This document shows positions 4,864 through 5,506 of a stretch of DNA of 5,506 nucleotides, piece by piece; positions within the stretch are counted from its first letter, which is position 1; every line of letters starts with the position of its first letter. The translations under genes and the position numbers were made by a program. Below the pieces are notes generated by a model. The model was not told where the DNA came from and ran no database searches. It saw only the letters and a program-made list of their open reading frames with translations. Source of the stretch: Clostridia bacterium (GTDB taxonomy: Bacteria; Bacillota; Clostridia; Christensenellales; HGM11417); assembly GCA_017407365.1 (NCBI GenBank), contig JAFQWR010000077.1, positions 1 to 5,506 of the forward strand, in the 5' to 3' direction.

Positions 4864-5439
4864 ATGGAAAAGAAGAGCAAACTGAAAATTGAATTAGACC
4901 GTCAGGCGTCCGAATACGAAAGCGCACTTTTTGGGCAGAAGGAAAGGCTTTTCAGCCTGAGAGAGGAAAACCGCCGCCTGAAGGAGGAGCTTGAAGCATA
5001 CAAGCGGAAGGACGGAGAGGTTTCGGAGGCTCTGCTTGTCGCACTGCAAAAGGCAAGAGAGATTGAGGAATCCGCCCGTCTGAAAAGCGAGCTGGAGCTG
5101 AAGCGCCTGCAGGAATTCCATGCAAGATGGATCCGCTACTACGAGGAGGTGCGCAAGCTTTTCCCCAAGGATAAGCGTGTGGAAAACGCAGGTGTGTTTC
5201 TTGCCAAGATGGAAAAGATATTGGAGCTTCCTGCCGTCAGCGTGGAAGCACCCAAGGAGGATGCGGCCTTTATAAGAGAAATGGAAGGCGGCAGAGAGCG
5301 CATCAAGGCGGCACTTACGGCTGTCACGCCCGAAGGTGGCGAGGCAGGTGCAGAGGGCGAATTCAATATGGATGACGTGTTGAATCCGCAAAATCTTGCC
5401 GGGCTGGATGAGCTTTGCAAGGAGCTTTTAGACGACTGA
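4864..5439 (+). CDS. Coiled-coil protein with acidic C-terminal tail, unknown function
   Basis: A 191-residue, highly charged protein with no signal peptide or membrane helix, so probably cytosolic. The start at 4864 is chosen because the promoter ends at 4847 and AGAGGA (4854-4859) precedes it; starting at 4813 would place translation before transcription. Residues about 3-49 form a likely coiled coil rich in Glu, Lys, Arg and Leu. Residues 53-99 form a second helical stretch with an aromatic patch (W89, Y92, Y93). A shorter helix (106-121) precedes a Pro/Ala/Glu linker, then a low-complexity Gly/Glu/Ala segment (157-166) and an acidic leucine-rich tail ending LDELCKELLDD. The middle helices recall the coiled-coil part of DivIVA-type cell-division proteins, but the DivIVA membrane-binding N-terminus is absent, so that name is not given. 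It is a single-gene unit with its own promoter and terminator. Confidence 0.8.
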   Translation: MEKKSKLKIELDRQASEYESALFGQKERLFSLREENRRLKEELEAYKRKDGEVSEALLVALQKAREIEESARLKSELELKRLQEFHARWIRYYEEVRKLFPKDKRVENAGVFLAKMEKILELPAVSVEAPKEDAAFIREMEGGRERIKAALTAVTPEGGEAGAEGEFNMDDVLNPQNLAGLDELCKELLDD

Positions 5440-5447
5440 TTATTTAC

Positions 5448-5480
5448 GCCCTCTTTTTTGGTAAAGGGGGCTTTCTTTTT
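5448..5480 (+). terminator. Intrinsic terminator of the coiled-coil gene
   Basis: GCCCTCTTT (5448-5456) pairs with AAAGGGGGC (5463-5471) in a 9-bp stem with one G-U pair and a six-base loop. A T-rich tract (5472-5480, one C) follows at once. It begins eight bases after the stop codon, which is the usual place for a rho-independent terminator. Confidence 0.88.
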
Positions 5481-5484
5481 GGTG

Positions 5485-5504
5485 CGCCGTAAGGAATTGC
5501 GGCG
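5485..5504. other. Hairpin with GGAA tetraloop at the right edge
   Basis: CGCCGTAA (5485-5492) pairs with TTGCGGCG (5497-5504) over eight positions, one of them T-G, closed by the GNRA-type loop GGAA (5493-5496). It starts five bases after the terminator T-tract. What follows is outside the window, so it could be a second terminator stem, part of a convergent gene's terminator, or a leader structure of the next gene. Confidence 0.5.
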
Positions 5505-5506
5505 GC

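Overview
The window looks like chromosomal DNA from a Gram-positive anaerobe of the Bacillota, probably class Clostridia (perhaps a gut Oscillospirales/Ruminococcaceae-type organism; this placement is inference from the style of the proteins). Promoters match the sigma-A consensus closely, Shine-Dalgarno (SD) sites are strong AAGGAG-type sequences, intergenic DNA is AT-rich, and coding DNA is of moderate GC. No mobile element, CRISPR array, tRNA or rRNA was seen.

Layout. At the left edge the first 13 complete codons of a minus-strand ribosomal protein L31 gene (rpmE) enter the window, with a consensus promoter (TTGACA-17-TATAAT) and a long SD. A divergent spacer of about 170 bp separates it from a plus-strand promoter (TTTACA-17-TATAAT) that drives an MDR-family zinc-alcohol-dehydrogenase-like gene and, 12 bp later, an enlarged lgt (prolipoprotein diacylglyceryl transferase). 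An 80-bp gap leads to a 119-residue four-helix membrane protein. After a hairpin that looks like an intrinsic terminator but leaves no room for a new promoter comes pncB (nicotinate phosphoribosyltransferase). A structured 96-bp spacer with nested inverted repeats follows. Then a consensus extended -10 promoter gives a very short leader to a 191-residue coiled-coil protein of unknown function, closed by a good intrinsic terminator. A small GGAA-capped hairpin sits at the right edge.

How the genes fit together. Lgt makes the thioether-linked lipid anchor of lipoproteins, and PncB feeds nicotinate into NAD synthesis. The dehydrogenase probably uses NAD(H), judged from an acidic residue after its Rossmann glycine motif, but the cysteine, histidine and glutamate expected at the catalytic zinc are replaced. 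No single pathway links the genes; they look like a housekeeping neighbourhood with accessory proteins.

Most unusual points: (1) Lgt is 471 residues rather than about 260-300. The excess is an internal tandem duplication of its second/third-helix module, in which each copy kept a different half of the conserved motifs, plus a four-helix C-terminal extension. (2) The next gene is itself an internal repeat of a two-helix hairpin (55-residue period) and weakly resembles that Lgt extension. (3) The MDR protein keeps its structural-zinc cysteines but has lost most of its catalytic-zinc ligands. (4) The terminator-like hairpin before pncB may be an attenuator. (5) The spacer after pncB can fold into a nested structure.
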